Source: Porticoccaceae bacterium UBA4026 (GTDB lineage Bacteria; Pseudomonadota; Gammaproteobacteria; Pseudomonadales; Porticoccaceae). From it: a stretch of 25,764 bases of DNA. Location: contig DGAQ01000008.1 of the NCBI GenBank assembly GCA_002382445.1, positions 18,950 through 44,713 on the forward strand. The letters run 5' to 3'. A program made the translations under genes and the position numbers. Positions 1-8,213 of this stretch are shown piece by piece. A model generated the notes under the pieces. The model was not told the origin of the DNA. It ran no database searches and saw nothing but the letters and a program-made list of their open reading frames with translations. How positions within the stretch are numbered: position 1 is the stretch's first letter; each line of letters opens with the position of its first letter.

Positions 1-932
1 TCAATTTGAGTCCTTTCCGGCAGCCCAGTTTGCTCTTCTGAAACGGAGCTAACATCCTCAATAAGACTATTGACCTCATCACGATAAGGAATTACCGGTG
101 AGGCTTCAGGATTCAGTAGATTCTCGTCAACTATGTAAGCATCACTTTCTTGATCAGATTCATCGACGCTTGCTATTGCTATTGCGGTTGATTCAGAATT
201 TACCACAATAACCGCTAATCTATCGTCATCATCGGACTCAGCGTCAAGACTTTCAAGGGTTACCGTCCGGTTCAGTCGGTCCGACACCAAACGTCCAGTT
301 TGAACACTCGCCTGTTCAAAAGTAGGCAGCTTGATAAGAGCTTTAATAATAATTTTACTGGCATCTTGATCCAAAAAAGCATGGGGATTGAGAATAAATA
401 TAGCGTCCATAGTTTGCCTAATAGTGGTACCTTCAGGCCTTAGTCTTTCAGACAGATTCCAAAGTGAATCTCCATCTACTACAAGATGATCTCCAAGACC
501 GACAACAAAAGAACTACCCTCTTCCAAGTCGGACAGAACTGTATCAGTATTAATTTCCAGACCTAGTATTTCAGATACAAAATGTCCAGTTTGAAGGCTG
601 ACTTCATTGAACGTAGGTAACTTAACGACAGATCCAACAATTAGCTGCCCCGCGTCCGCCCCAAGAAAGGCCGATGGATTACCGACATAAATGGCATCCA
701 TGGTTTGCCAAATTGTGATGCCATTAGTACTTATTTTTTGGGACAGGTTCCAAAGCGTGTCGCCATCAGTGACTTTATACTCATAATCGCCTAAAGCCGG
801 GCCTAGAAAATCATAAGCCGGCAATCCAAACTCAAGCTTGTCCGGACCTACAGCTATAGTAAAACCAGCAAACACTACAGCAAAAAAACCCGTAAGCAGG
901 GTAATCACGAACTTGACCTTATGGGCTACCAT
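1..932 (-). CDS. fimV: FimV-like LysM protein, C-terminal part beyond the left edge
   Basis: Translated from an ATG at 932; the frame is open to the left edge (about 310 residues seen). Residues about 8-30 form one hydrophobic stretch (signal peptide or membrane anchor). Two FimV-type LysM units follow, with GDTLWN at residues 57-62 and GDSLWN at 154-159, each continuing with a QTMDAI...NP.AF pattern and ending LPTF...QTG. The part after residue about 240 is rich in Asp, Glu and Ser. FimV is an inner-membrane peptidoglycan-binding hub for type IV pili and cell polarity. The gene follows asd in the same direction, as I recall for Pseudomonas fimV. Unlike classical FimV, no N-terminal domain of about 130 residues precedes the LysM, and the LysM unit is duplicated. 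The C-terminal TPR part cannot be seen, so a different LysM protein is possible. An AGGGA box lies 7 bases before the start. Confidence 0.75.
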   Translation of the reverse strand, partial: MVAHKVKFVITLLTGFFAVVFAGFTIAVGPDKLEFGLPAYDFLGPALGDYEYKVTDGDTLWNLSQKISTNGITIWQTMDAIYVGNPSAFLGADAGQLIVGSVVKLPTFNEVSLQTGHFVSEILGLEINTDTVLSDLEEGSSFVVGLGDHLVVDGDSLWNLSERLRPEGTTIRQTMDAIFILNPHAFLDQDASKIIIKALIKLPTFEQASVQTGRLVSDRLNRTVTLESLDAESDDDDRLAVIVVNSESTAIAIASVDESDQESDAYIVDENLLNPEASPVIPYRDEVNSLIEDVSSVSEEQTGLPERTQI

Positions 933-1105
933 AGAAAATTCCCTAGTAAAAACACCGAATAGACTAAGGCGATGATAACAAAGTTTAGGCGACATAATCC
1001 ATGAAAAAGACGCGACTTCTATGGGCTTTTTTATTACCGAGCTTTTATCTTGGAAACGGCCATGAAAAGCGTCAAAGCCAATCTAGTTGAGCAATTTTTA
1101 GCGTA

Positions 1106-2215
1106 CTAATCAACCAGAATACGCAACATTCTTCGAAGTGGCTCAGCCGCACCCCAAAGCAGCTGATCACCCACAGTAAAGGCCGATAAATATTCTGGTC
1201 CCATATTCATTTTTCGTAATCGACCGACCGGTACATCCATAGTGCCAGTGACAGCTGCAGGAGTTAGCTGTTGCAATGATGATTCTTTGTGATTAGCCAC
1301 AACATGTGTCCATGGATTGGCTTCATTAAGCATAGATTCAATTTCATCCATGGGTACATTGCCCGTCAACTTTAAGGTTAGGGCCTGACTGTGGCAGCGC
1401 ATTGATCCGACCCTAATACAGAGCCCGTCAAGCGGAATCGGATTTGATTCGCGCGCAAGAATCTTATTGGTCTCCGCTTGATTTTTCCATTCTTCACGAC
1501 TCTGACCATTGGCCAATTCTGTATCGATATAGGGAAGAAGACTACCCGCTAATGGATAGCCCCAGCTATCAACGGGAAAAGTCTCGCTTCGTAAAATATC
1601 GGTTACACCACGGTCAATATCTAGAATTGCCGAAGATGGGAGCTCTAACTGATCGCTTACTGCTGACTTAATAGCGCCCATCTGTAAAATAAGCTCACGC
1701 ATATTTTGCGCCCCAGCTCCCGAGGCAGCCTGGTAGGTCATGGACGATGCCCACTCCACCAGCCCAGCATTAAAGAGGCCTCCCAAGCCCATTAACATTA
1801 GACTAACAGTGCAATTACCGCCGGTAAAATCCTTGATGCCATTAGATAAACCCCGCTTAATCACAGTACTATTTATCGGGTCGAGCACAATCAAGGAATC
1901 ATTTTCCATCCGCAATGTAGACGCGGCGTCTATCCAAAACCCAGTCCAGCCTCGATTGCGTAATTGGGTGTATATCTCGGTGGTATAACCACCGCCCTGA
2001 CAGGTCAGAATAATATCCATCCCAAAAAGAGCATCAAGATTGAAGGCATCTTCTAAAACCGTTGCCCCGCTGCCGATATCTGGGCCGTCCTGACCCACCT
2101 GGGAGGTAGTAAAAAATACAGGATCAATATGCCGAAAGTCTTGCTCTTCTGCCATACGCTCCATCAAAACGGATCCAACCATGCCACGCCAACCTACAAA
2201 ACCTGTCTTTTTCAT
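1106..2215 (-). CDS. asd: Aspartate-semialdehyde dehydrogenase
   Basis: Reduces aspartyl phosphate to aspartate semialdehyde with NADPH, the branch point to lysine/diaminopimelate, threonine and methionine; cytoplasmic. The protein has 369 residues, the usual length of the Gram-negative-type enzyme. The N-terminal nucleotide-binding motif GFVGWRGMVGS (residues 5-15) is intact. The catalytic cysteine is C135 in FTGGNCTVSLM, and a likely acid/base His is H275 in VGSMRCHSQ. The segment YQAASGAGAQNMREL (161-175) is characteristic of this family. It lies 96 bases downstream of leuD and upstream of the fimV-like gene, all on the minus strand; in many gammaproteobacteria leuB sits between leuD and asd, and here it does not. 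The spacer between leuD and asd shows no obvious strong terminator. Identification is secure. Confidence 0.97.
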   Translation of the reverse strand: MKKTGFVGWRGMVGSVLMERMAEEQDFRHIDPVFFTTSQVGQDGPDIGSGATVLEDAFNLDALFGMDIILTCQGGGYTTEIYTQLRNRGWTGFWIDAASTLRMENDSLIVLDPINSTVIKRGLSNGIKDFTGGNCTVSLMLMGLGGLFNAGLVEWASSMTYQAASGAGAQNMRELILQMGAIKSAVSDQLELPSSAILDIDRGVTDILRSETFPVDSWGYPLAGSLLPYIDTELANGQSREEWKNQAETNKILARESNPIPLDGLCIRVGSMRCHSQALTLKLTGNVPMDEIESMLNEANPWTHVVANHKESSLQQLTPAAVTGTMDVPVGRLRKMNMGPEYLSAFTVGDQLLWGAAEPLRRMLRILVD

Positions 2216-2311
2216 TCAGTATCCCTAATCTCAAAAATGAAACACAAACTACACTAATAGACCGACGGATCCCATATAGGATCTCTTTGGCCTTTTTATT
2301 GGAACCACAGC

Positions 2312-2959
2312 CTATTTTATTGCCCCATAAACCCAGGGATGAGACTTTTCACGTTCAATTTCATATTGCTTTATCTTTTCAGTCTGCATGAGAGTTAGCC
2401 CAATCTCATCAAGCCCATTTAACAGACACTGTTTACGAAATTGATCAAGAGAAAAGTTAAAAATCTGTCCTGAATCACTGCTCACCGTTTGGCTAACCAA
2501 GTCAATATCCAGCTGATAGCCCTCAGACGCCTCCAATTCCGAAAAGAGAATGCCGACTTCGCGTTCCAGTAAAATGACCGGTAACACGCCATTTTTAAAG
2601 CAGTTATTATAGAAAATATCCGCATAACTCGGAGCGATCACAGCGTTAAAGCCATAATCTTCCAACGCCCAAGGTGCATGCTCTCGACTGGAACCGCAAC
2701 CAAAATTTTTCCGCGTAAGCAAGATTGAAGCTCCCTGATAGCGCTCTTGATTCAATGAAAAATCAGGATTTAGTGGCCTACTGGAACAATCCTGCCCGGG
2801 CTCTCCATGATCTAAATAGCGTAACTCATCAAACAAATTTGGACCAAAACCAGTGCGTTTGATCGATTTAAGGAATTGCTTAGGAATGATCATATCGGTG
2901 TCGACATTCGCTCGATCCATGGGACCCACCAAACCACGGTGCTGTGTAAACGATTTCAT
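2312..2959 (-). CDS. leuD: 3-isopropylmalate dehydratase, small subunit
   Basis: Small (swivel-domain) subunit of isopropylmalate isomerase, which with LeuC converts 2-isopropylmalate to 3-isopropylmalate in leucine synthesis. The protein has 215 residues, normal for the family. Visible hallmarks are the start FTQHRGLVGPMDRANVDTD with the IIPKQFLK segment, and the substrate-loop motif NFGCGSSREHAPWAL near residues 85-99, followed by a FNAVIAPSYADIFYNNCFKNG block. Its ATG overlaps the leuC stop as ATGA (2956-2959), which indicates translational coupling to leuC. No leuB follows it; asd is the next gene downstream. Identification is secure. Confidence 0.97.
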   Translation of the reverse strand: MKSFTQHRGLVGPMDRANVDTDMIIPKQFLKSIKRTGFGPNLFDELRYLDHGEPGQDCSSRPLNPDFSLNQERYQGASILLTRKNFGCGSSREHAPWALEDYGFNAVIAPSYADIFYNNCFKNGVLPVILLEREVGILFSELEASEGYQLDIDLVSQTVSSDSGQIFNFSLDQFRKQCLLNGLDEIGLTLMQTEKIKQYEIEREKSHPWVYGAIK

Positions 2960-4407
2960 AGCTGAGTCTCCCTTGATATCGTCTGACCTAAAAACGACCT
3001 CACATCGACTATATGACCAGCGACAGCAGCAGCTGCAGCCATCGCTGGACTCATCAGGTGGGTTCGCCCGCCCTTGCCTTGACGTCCTTCAAAATTTCTA
3101 TTGGAGGTCGATGCACAGTGCTCCCCATCCCCTAGTTTGTCAGCATTCATCGCCAAGCACATTGAGCAGCCAGGATCACGCCATTCCATTCCAGCCGCGA
3201 TGAATATCTGATCTAAACCCTCGGCTTCGGCCTGAGCCTTCACCATCTGTGACCCTGGCACGATGAGCACTTGTTTAACCGACGCTGCGACCTGCCGGCC
3301 CTTGGCAACTTGCGCCGCTTCACGCATGTCCTCGATGCGGGAGTTGGTGCAAGAGCCAATAAAAACTCTATCTACATAGATAGATACAATCGGCATACCA
3401 CCCTCGAGCCCCATATACTCTAATGCCCGAACAAGGCCTTTACGAAGCTCATTATCAGGCTGATCCTCAGGTCGCGGGACTAATGCTGTTACCGGTGCAA
3501 CCATCTCTGGAGAGGTACCCCATGTAACCTGAGGAATAATATCGTCGGCATGCAACTCGACCTCCGAATCAAATAAGGCATCGCTATCACTCACTAGGGT
3601 CCGCCAATACGCCACAGCCTGATGCCATACGTCCCCTTTAGGCACAAATTTCCGGCCTTCGCAGTAATCGATAGTTTTTTCGTCTACCGCTACCATACCT
3701 ACACTAGCTCCGGCCTCAATAGCCATGTTACAAACAGTCATACGCCCTTCTATCGACATGTCCCTAAATACCGAACCGGCAAACTCAATCGCATGCCCAC
3801 TGCCACCAGCGGTGCCAATTTTGCCAATAATGGCCAGAACAACGTCTTTGGGTGTCACTCCGAGACCCATTTTGCCCTCGACGCGTATCCTCATATTCTT
3901 CATCTTCTTAGTCACTAGGCACTGCGTTGCCAGCACATGCTCAACCTCAGAGGTTCCAATTCCATGAGCCAAGCAGGCTAAGGCGCCATGTGTCGCCGTG
4001 TGCGAATCGCCACAAACAACAGTCATACCGGGCATAGTAGCACCGAGCTCAGGCCCCATTACATGAACAATCCCCTGCCCCATCTCGTTCATTTTGAATT
4101 CTTTGATACCAAAATGGTCACAGTTGTCATCTAAGGCCTGAACCTGAATGCGGGAAATTTCATCTGGGATTCCTGACACGCCGGACTCACGCTCAGAACG
4201 GTCAGTTGAAATATTGTGATCAGGCGTAGCTATATTTGTATCCAGTCGCCAAGGCATTCTGCCGGCGATACGCAAGCCCTCAAACGCTTGAGGTGATGTC
4301 ACCTCATGCAAAACATGCCGATCAATATAGAGTAATGAGGACCCATCATCGTTCTCGGTCACCAGATGCGTATCCCAAAGCTTATCGTAGAGTGTTCGTG
4401 CCGACAT
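2956..4407 (-). CDS. leuC: 3-isopropylmalate dehydratase, large subunit
   Basis: Catalytic aconitase-like subunit of isopropylmalate isomerase, carrying a [4Fe-4S] cluster. The protein has 483 residues, slightly longer than most LeuC. The three cluster cysteines are visible: C353 in FIGSCTNSR, and C414 and C417 in DPGCSMCLAMN. The substrate/cluster-region motif VVCGDSHTATHGA (130-142) and the N-terminal segment LYDKLWDTH (6-14) also fit. The start is supported by GGAGGG six bases upstream. It is first in a leuC-leuD(-asd) transcription unit, divergent from a LysR regulator across 113 bases that contain a likely promoter and a palindrome. Identification is secure. Confidence 0.97.
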   Translation of the reverse strand: MSARTLYDKLWDTHLVTENDDGSSLLYIDRHVLHEVTSPQAFEGLRIAGRMPWRLDTNIATPDHNISTDRSERESGVSGIPDEISRIQVQALDDNCDHFGIKEFKMNEMGQGIVHVMGPELGATMPGMTVVCGDSHTATHGALACLAHGIGTSEVEHVLATQCLVTKKMKNMRIRVEGKMGLGVTPKDVVLAIIGKIGTAGGSGHAIEFAGSVFRDMSIEGRMTVCNMAIEAGASVGMVAVDEKTIDYCEGRKFVPKGDVWHQAVAYWRTLVSDSDALFDSEVELHADDIIPQVTWGTSPEMVAPVTALVPRPEDQPDNELRKGLVRALEYMGLEGGMPIVSIYVDRVFIGSCTNSRIEDMREAAQVAKGRQVAASVKQVLIVPGSQMVKAQAEAEGLDQIFIAAGMEWRDPGCSMCLAMNADKLGDGEHCASTSNRNFEGRQGKGGRTHLMSPAMAAAAAVAGHIVDVRSFLGQTISRETQL

Positions 4408-4437
4408 TTCATGCCCTCCAATTTAACTATTGCCCTC

Positions 4438-4480
4438 ATTATAGCTTTGCTTTAGGATGAAATAAATTCATAATTTTCAT
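4438..4480 (-). promoter_or_regulatory. leuC promoter -10 with upstream palindromic operator candidate
   Basis: In the leuC/LysR spacer a perfect TATAAT (minus strand, 4443-4438) lies about 30 bases before the leuC start. No good -35 hexamer stands at the right distance. Instead an imperfect palindrome occupies 4457-4480, with arms ATGAAA and TTTCAT separated by 12 AT-rich bases, covering the -35 position. A weak -35 overlapped by a dyad fits LysR-type activation by the divergent regulator; that link is inference. Confidence 0.45.
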
Positions 4481-4491
4481 TTATATCATTC

Positions 4492-4497
4492 TATAAT
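4492..4497 (+). promoter_or_regulatory. Putative -10 box of the LysR gene
   Basis: A perfect TATAAT lies 23 bases before the LysR start codon, in AT-rich sequence. No clear -35 is visible; the palindrome at 4457-4480 lies just upstream, so the two divergent promoters could share one regulatory site, as is common for LysR regulators that repress their own gene. Confidence 0.4.
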
Positions 4498-4520
4498 GGA
4501 ATAATTAGGCCAGGCCAACG

Positions 4521-5396
4521 ATGGACAAACATAATCTAAACGCCTTTATTGCAGTCTCGGAGACTAAATCATTCTCTAATGCCGCAGAAATACTCCATGT
4601 CACCCAGTCCACGATAAGTAAGCGGATTGCCCTCTTGGAGGAAACCATGGGGCAGAAACTATTTGATCGAATTGCTCGCCAGGTGTCCCTAACCCCAGCG
4701 GGAGCAGAACTGCTACCGCGCGCTGAGCGTATCCTTCAAGAGTACAAAGACGCCATACAGGCGATCAATGACCTCTCAGGTAATACCTCCGGAACCCTCA
4801 GATTGGCGATCAGTCACCACTTGGGCCTTCATCGACTTCCACCCCTGCTAAAAAAATACGTCCAAGCCCACCCTGATGTGGTGTTAGACATCGAATTTAT
4901 GGATTCAGAGAAAGCCTACGAGCAGGTATTGTTGGGCCAGTCTGAGGTGGCGGTGATCACATTGGCCCTCGAGAAGCGTCATAATATAGTTGGTAAAAAG
5001 ATATGGGACGACCGATTAAGGTTCGTCTGCGCCCAAGACCATCCGCTTAGCCAGCTAATAACACCGGAACTGATCCATCTAGCTGACTACCCGGTAATAC
5101 TGCCCGGACTAAACACCTATACCGGACGAATCGTACAAAATCTGTTTCAAGAGAAAGACATCCGCCTAAAATCGCCAATGTCGACTAATTATCTTGAAAC
5201 CATTAGCACAATGGTCGAGGTGGGGCTTGGCTGGAGTGTTCTGCCCGAGACGCTTGTGCGAGATCTGCATGTAATGCCAATCCAAAACTGTCATATCCAA
5301 AGAGAATTAGGCTATATTCACCACAAAAAAAGAACTCTATCTAATTCTGCCCAGGCTTTTATAAGCCTGATAGCAAAATCGTCAACTATCTTATGA
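4521..5396 (+). CDS. LysR-family transcriptional regulator
   Basis: The protein has 291 residues with the standard LysR layout. An N-terminal winged helix-turn-helix spans about residues 1-62 (LNAFIAVSETKSFSNAAEIL, then VTQSTISKRIALLEETMGQKLFDR), followed by a linker helix and a periplasmic-binding-protein-like effector domain from about residue 90. The effector is unknown. It is transcribed divergently from leuC with 113 bases between the starts. I recall a LysR gene in the same place next to leuC in Pseudomonas, so it may regulate leuCD, but it does not look like E. coli LeuO and I give no symbol. It ends three bases before the convergent aroC stop; a short perfect hairpin (5352-5369) inside its 3' end lacks a T-tract. 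Confidence 0.92.
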   Translation: MDKHNLNAFIAVSETKSFSNAAEILHVTQSTISKRIALLEETMGQKLFDRIARQVSLTPAGAELLPRAERILQEYKDAIQAINDLSGNTSGTLRLAISHHLGLHRLPPLLKKYVQAHPDVVLDIEFMDSEKAYEQVLLGQSEVAVITLALEKRHNIVGKKIWDDRLRFVCAQDHPLSQLITPELIHLADYPVILPGLNTYTGRIVQNLFQEKDIRLKSPMSTNYLETISTMVEVGLGWSVLPETLVRDLHVMPIQNCHIQRELGYIHHKKRTLSNSAQAFISLIAKSSTIL

Positions 5397-5399
5397 TCC

Positions 5400-6485
5400 C
5401 TATATGGGTTTTAAGCCACTGTCTACTCCAGCATTCTGAGCGCGGTGCCGCAAAAAATGGTCCATCAACGTTAACGCTAGCATTGCCTCAGCAATTGGAA
5501 CGGCGCGAATACCAACGCAGGGATCATGGCGACCCGTGGTGACTACCTCTACCTCGTTACCAAACTTGTCGATGGACTTTCCTGGTATGCGGATGCTAGA
5601 TGTTGGCTTCAGTGCCAGGTTGGCCAAAATGGACTGCCCTGAAGATATACCTCCCAACACACCGCCGGAATTATTAGATAAAAACCCGGCAGACGAAAGC
5701 TCATCGCGGTGTTCTGTACCTTTTTGACGAACTGACTCAAAACCAGAGCCAATTTCAACACCCTTAACCGCATTAATACCCATCAGAGCATGAGCGATAT
5801 CTGCATCAAGTCGGTCAAATACCGGCTCACCTAGACCCACCGGCATATTGTCTGCGACGACCGTTACCTTAGCACCGATGGAGTTGCCTTCTTTTGACAA
5901 TGCTTGCATATAGCTCTCAAGCTCCTCGATCTTGTCAGGATCAGGAAAAAAGAATGGATTAGTTTCAATTTCATCTTTCACAAATCGCTCAGCAACGATG
6001 GGGCCTAACTGGGAAACATACCCATAAATAGTAATTCCAGCGGTTTCCTTAAGATATTTTTTGGCGATGGCCCCAGCAGCCACCCGCATTGCGGTCTCGC
6101 GCGCAGAGCTGCGCCCTCCGCCCCGATAGTCTCTGTCACCGTATTTCTGATAATATGTATAATCAGCATGAGAAGGTCTAAATAAGTCTTTGATTTTACT
6201 GTAGTCTTTTGATTTTTGATCTTGATTTTCTATTATCATGCCTATAGAAGAACCCGTTGTTTTACCTTCAAAAACACCAGACAATATTTTAACTTCATCA
6301 TTCTCTTGGCGCTGAGTTGTATACCTCGACTGGCCAGGTTTGCGACGATTCAAGTCCGGCTGTAAATCCGCTGCGGAAATCTCTAGCCCAGGAGGGCATC
6401 CATCAACAATACACCCAATCGCTGGACCGTGGCTCTCGCCAAAACTAGTCACCGTAAAAAGCTTTCCTATTGAATTACCTGACAT
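5400..6485 (-). CDS. aroC: Chorismate synthase
   Basis: Last enzyme of the shikimate pathway: converts 5-enolpyruvylshikimate 3-phosphate to chorismate with reduced FMN as cofactor. The protein has 361 residues, the usual length. Signatures are GKLFTVTSFGESHGPAIGC near the N-terminus, RPSHADYTYYQKYGDRDYRGGGRSSARET (residues about 103-131) for substrate and FMN binding, and the C-terminal FGNEVEVVTTGRHDPCVGIRAVPIAEAM. It lies 60 bases downstream of prmB on the same strand, an arrangement shared with E. coli, so co-transcription is likely. The upstream ribosome-binding site is weak. Identification is secure. Confidence 0.97.
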   Translation of the reverse strand: MSGNSIGKLFTVTSFGESHGPAIGCIVDGCPPGLEISAADLQPDLNRRKPGQSRYTTQRQENDEVKILSGVFEGKTTGSSIGMIIENQDQKSKDYSKIKDLFRPSHADYTYYQKYGDRDYRGGGRSSARETAMRVAAGAIAKKYLKETAGITIYGYVSQLGPIVAERFVKDEIETNPFFFPDPDKIEELESYMQALSKEGNSIGAKVTVVADNMPVGLGEPVFDRLDADIAHALMGINAVKGVEIGSGFESVRQKGTEHRDELSSAGFLSNNSGGVLGGISSGQSILANLALKPTSSIRIPGKSIDKFGNEVEVVTTGRHDPCVGIRAVPIAEAMLALTLMDHFLRHRAQNAGVDSGLKPI

Positions 6486-6545
6486 ACTGATTGCTAACCC
6501 TATTATCTTAAATACTACAATGTAATTGGTTGAATGATACTCTTT

Positions 6546-7481
6546 TTATGCAAACATTTCGATGTGCTCAGAGAGTTGGGTTTGGGTCAGCATAAAAACG
6601 CCGCCATCGCCCTCATCAAAGTCAAACCAAAAGAAGGGAATAGACGGAAAAGCACGTTCAAGAGCGACACAAGAATTACCCACCTCAACAATTAGCACAC
6701 CTTCTTCACTAAGGTATTCTGTCGCCTCCTGCAGTAATCGGCGAGTAAAATCTAATCCGTCATGACCTGACGCCAAAGCAAGCTCCGGCTCGTGACGAAA
6801 CTCGGCGGGCATACTCGCCAAATCTTCAAGATCGACATAAGGTGGATTACTAATAATTAGATCAAAACGCTGTCCTTTGAGTCCTGCAAACAAGTCAGAC
6901 TGAATAGCGACCACCCTTCCCTCTAGCCTGTGATTTTGGATATTAATATTGGCTACAGCAACAGCGTCGGCTGATATGTCGCTCAACACTACCTCGGCGT
7001 TATCAAATCCGTAGGCGCAGCTAATTCCTATACATCCCCCGCCAGTACAGAGATCCAAAATTCGCCTAGGGTTAAACGGCAACCATGGCTCAAAGTAATT
7101 GGTGATAAGTGCCGCGATCGGTGACCTAGGTATGATAACCCGTTCGTCGACCATAAAGGGCAGCCCACAGAACCAGGCCTGCCCTGTAATATAGGGCGCA
7201 GGTAAACGTTCATCTACTCTACGTCCAAACAAGGATCTAATGCGTATAGCTTCATCATTAGTGAGGATATTGGTCATTAGAGAGCGGTCAGCGTTAGGCG
7301 GGAAGTCCAGCACATAGGACAGTATTGAAACAGCTTCATCCCACGCACTGTCAGTACCATGGCCAAAGTAGATATCATGTTCAATGAACATGGCTTCACC
7401 CTCGTCTAATAACTGAGCCACAGAAAGACTTTGAGCGTTTGAAGACTTCTTCGAGTCGTACGGGGTCGAACTGTTAGTCAT
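6546..7481 (-). CDS. prmB: Ribosomal protein uL3 glutamine methyltransferase
   Basis: S-adenosylmethionine-dependent methyltransferase that modifies a glutamine of ribosomal protein L3. The protein has 311 residues, typical for PrmB. The N-terminal helical part contains the PrmB-like segment YFGHGTDSAWDEA (38-50); the Rossmann SAM site is ILDLCTGGGCIGI (141-153); the catalytic NPPY tetrapeptide of Gln/Asn-N5 methylases is at residues 212-215 in LIISNPPYVDLEDL. PrmC (release factor methylase) shares NPPY, but the N-terminal segment and the aroC neighbour favour PrmB. A GGAGG box lies four bases before the ATG. The gene is divergent from folE. Confidence 0.95.
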   Translation of the reverse strand: MTNSSTPYDSKKSSNAQSLSVAQLLDEGEAMFIEHDIYFGHGTDSAWDEAVSILSYVLDFPPNADRSLMTNILTNDEAIRIRSLFGRRVDERLPAPYITGQAWFCGLPFMVDERVIIPRSPIAALITNYFEPWLPFNPRRILDLCTGGGCIGISCAYGFDNAEVVLSDISADAVAVANINIQNHRLEGRVVAIQSDLFAGLKGQRFDLIISNPPYVDLEDLASMPAEFRHEPELALASGHDGLDFTRRLLQEATEYLSEEGVLIVEVGNSCVALERAFPSIPFFWFDFDEGDGGVFMLTQTQLSEHIEMFA

Positions 7482-7593
7482 GGCGCCTCCAATAGAGTAA
7501 TATTTTACCCTTGAAAGGTGCCTTGGTGTTTATTTTGTTACAATATCGGCGCTGTAATAACCTGCCATTAACTTGTTTAGTTGGAATTAATAC

Positions 7594-8139
7594 ATGAATA
7601 ATCATTTTGCTAAAATCATTCAAAGTACCGGAGAAGATCTTAACCGTCCCGGTCTATTGGATACCCCCGCTCGAGCCGCAAAAGCCTTTGCTTATCTTAC
7701 CAGCGGTTATCAGATGGACCTCGATACAGTGATCAATAACGCTCTTTTCCCTTCCGATTCTGAAGAAATGGTCATGGTTAAGGATATAGAGCTATTTTCG
7801 CTATGCGAACATCATATGCTACCGTTTATCGGCAAATGTCATGTAGCCTACATACCCAACGGAAAAGTTCTTGGCCTCTCCAAAATAGCTAGGGTAGTTG
7901 ATATGTTTTCGCGGCGGCTACAAATCCAGGAGACCCTAGCTCAACAAATCGCATCAACCATCCAGAAGGTGACAAAGGCACAAGGCGTGGGGGTTATTAT
8001 TGAAGCCAAGCACATGTGTATGATGATGCGCGGAGTAGAAAAACAGAACTCTTCGATGAAGACCTCTGCCATGCTGGGAACCTTCCGCAGCAGTCAGGCG
8101 ACGCGAACCGAGTTTTTCTCTCTATTAGGCAACAGTTAA
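7594..8139 (+). CDS. folE: GTP cyclohydrolase I (type IA)
   Basis: Converts GTP to 7,8-dihydroneopterin triphosphate, the entry step to folate (and in some bacteria tetrahydrobiopterin or queuosine) synthesis. The protein has 181 residues, like the shorter bacterial FolE proteins. Zinc ligands C71 and H74 sit in SLCEHHMLPF and the third, C142, in KHMCMMMRG; the equivalents of the catalytic histidines are H73 and H140. The C-terminal VEKQNSSMKTSAMLG block is diagnostic. The gene stands alone on the plus strand, divergent from prmB and convergent with an alpha/beta hydrolase; the ribosome-binding site (TTGGA region) is modest. Confidence 0.97.
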   Translation: MNNHFAKIIQSTGEDLNRPGLLDTPARAAKAFAYLTSGYQMDLDTVINNALFPSDSEEMVMVKDIELFSLCEHHMLPFIGKCHVAYIPNGKVLGLSKIARVVDMFSRRLQIQETLAQQIASTIQKVTKAQGVGVIIEAKHMCMMMRGVEKQNSSMKTSAMLGTFRSSQATRTEFFSLLGNS

Positions 8140-8161
8140 ACTTTTTCGGCATATCGCCAAG

Positions 8162-8203
8162 TCCACACAGAGAGTTAGGCTTAAGAAGAGCCCTTTGTGT
8201 GGA
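8162..8203. terminator. Inverted repeat between convergent folE and hydrolase genes
   Basis: TCCACACA at 8162-8169 pairs exactly with TGTGTGGA at 8196-8203 (8 bp). Inside it a shorter GGCT/AGCC stem can form. It fills most of the 74-base gap between two convergent stop codons, a natural place for a bidirectional terminator, but neither strand has a clear T-tract after the stem, so termination is a guess. Confidence 0.35.
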
Positions 8204-8213
8204 ACAACCTTCT

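Noticed and set aside
2255..2300. GATCC/GGATC repeat in the leuD-asd gap, considered as a terminator or attenuator
   Set aside because: The stem is only five base pairs and no T-tract follows on the minus strand.
2853..4460. Several plus-strand open frames antisense to leuC and leuD
   Set aside because: They are shadows of leuC and leuD codons; the sense proteins carry complete family motifs.
5352..5369. Perfect hairpin CAGGCTT-TTAT-AAGCCTG inside the 3' end of the LysR gene, considered as a terminator for aroC or LysR
   Set aside because: It is within coding sequence and neither strand has a T-tract after it.
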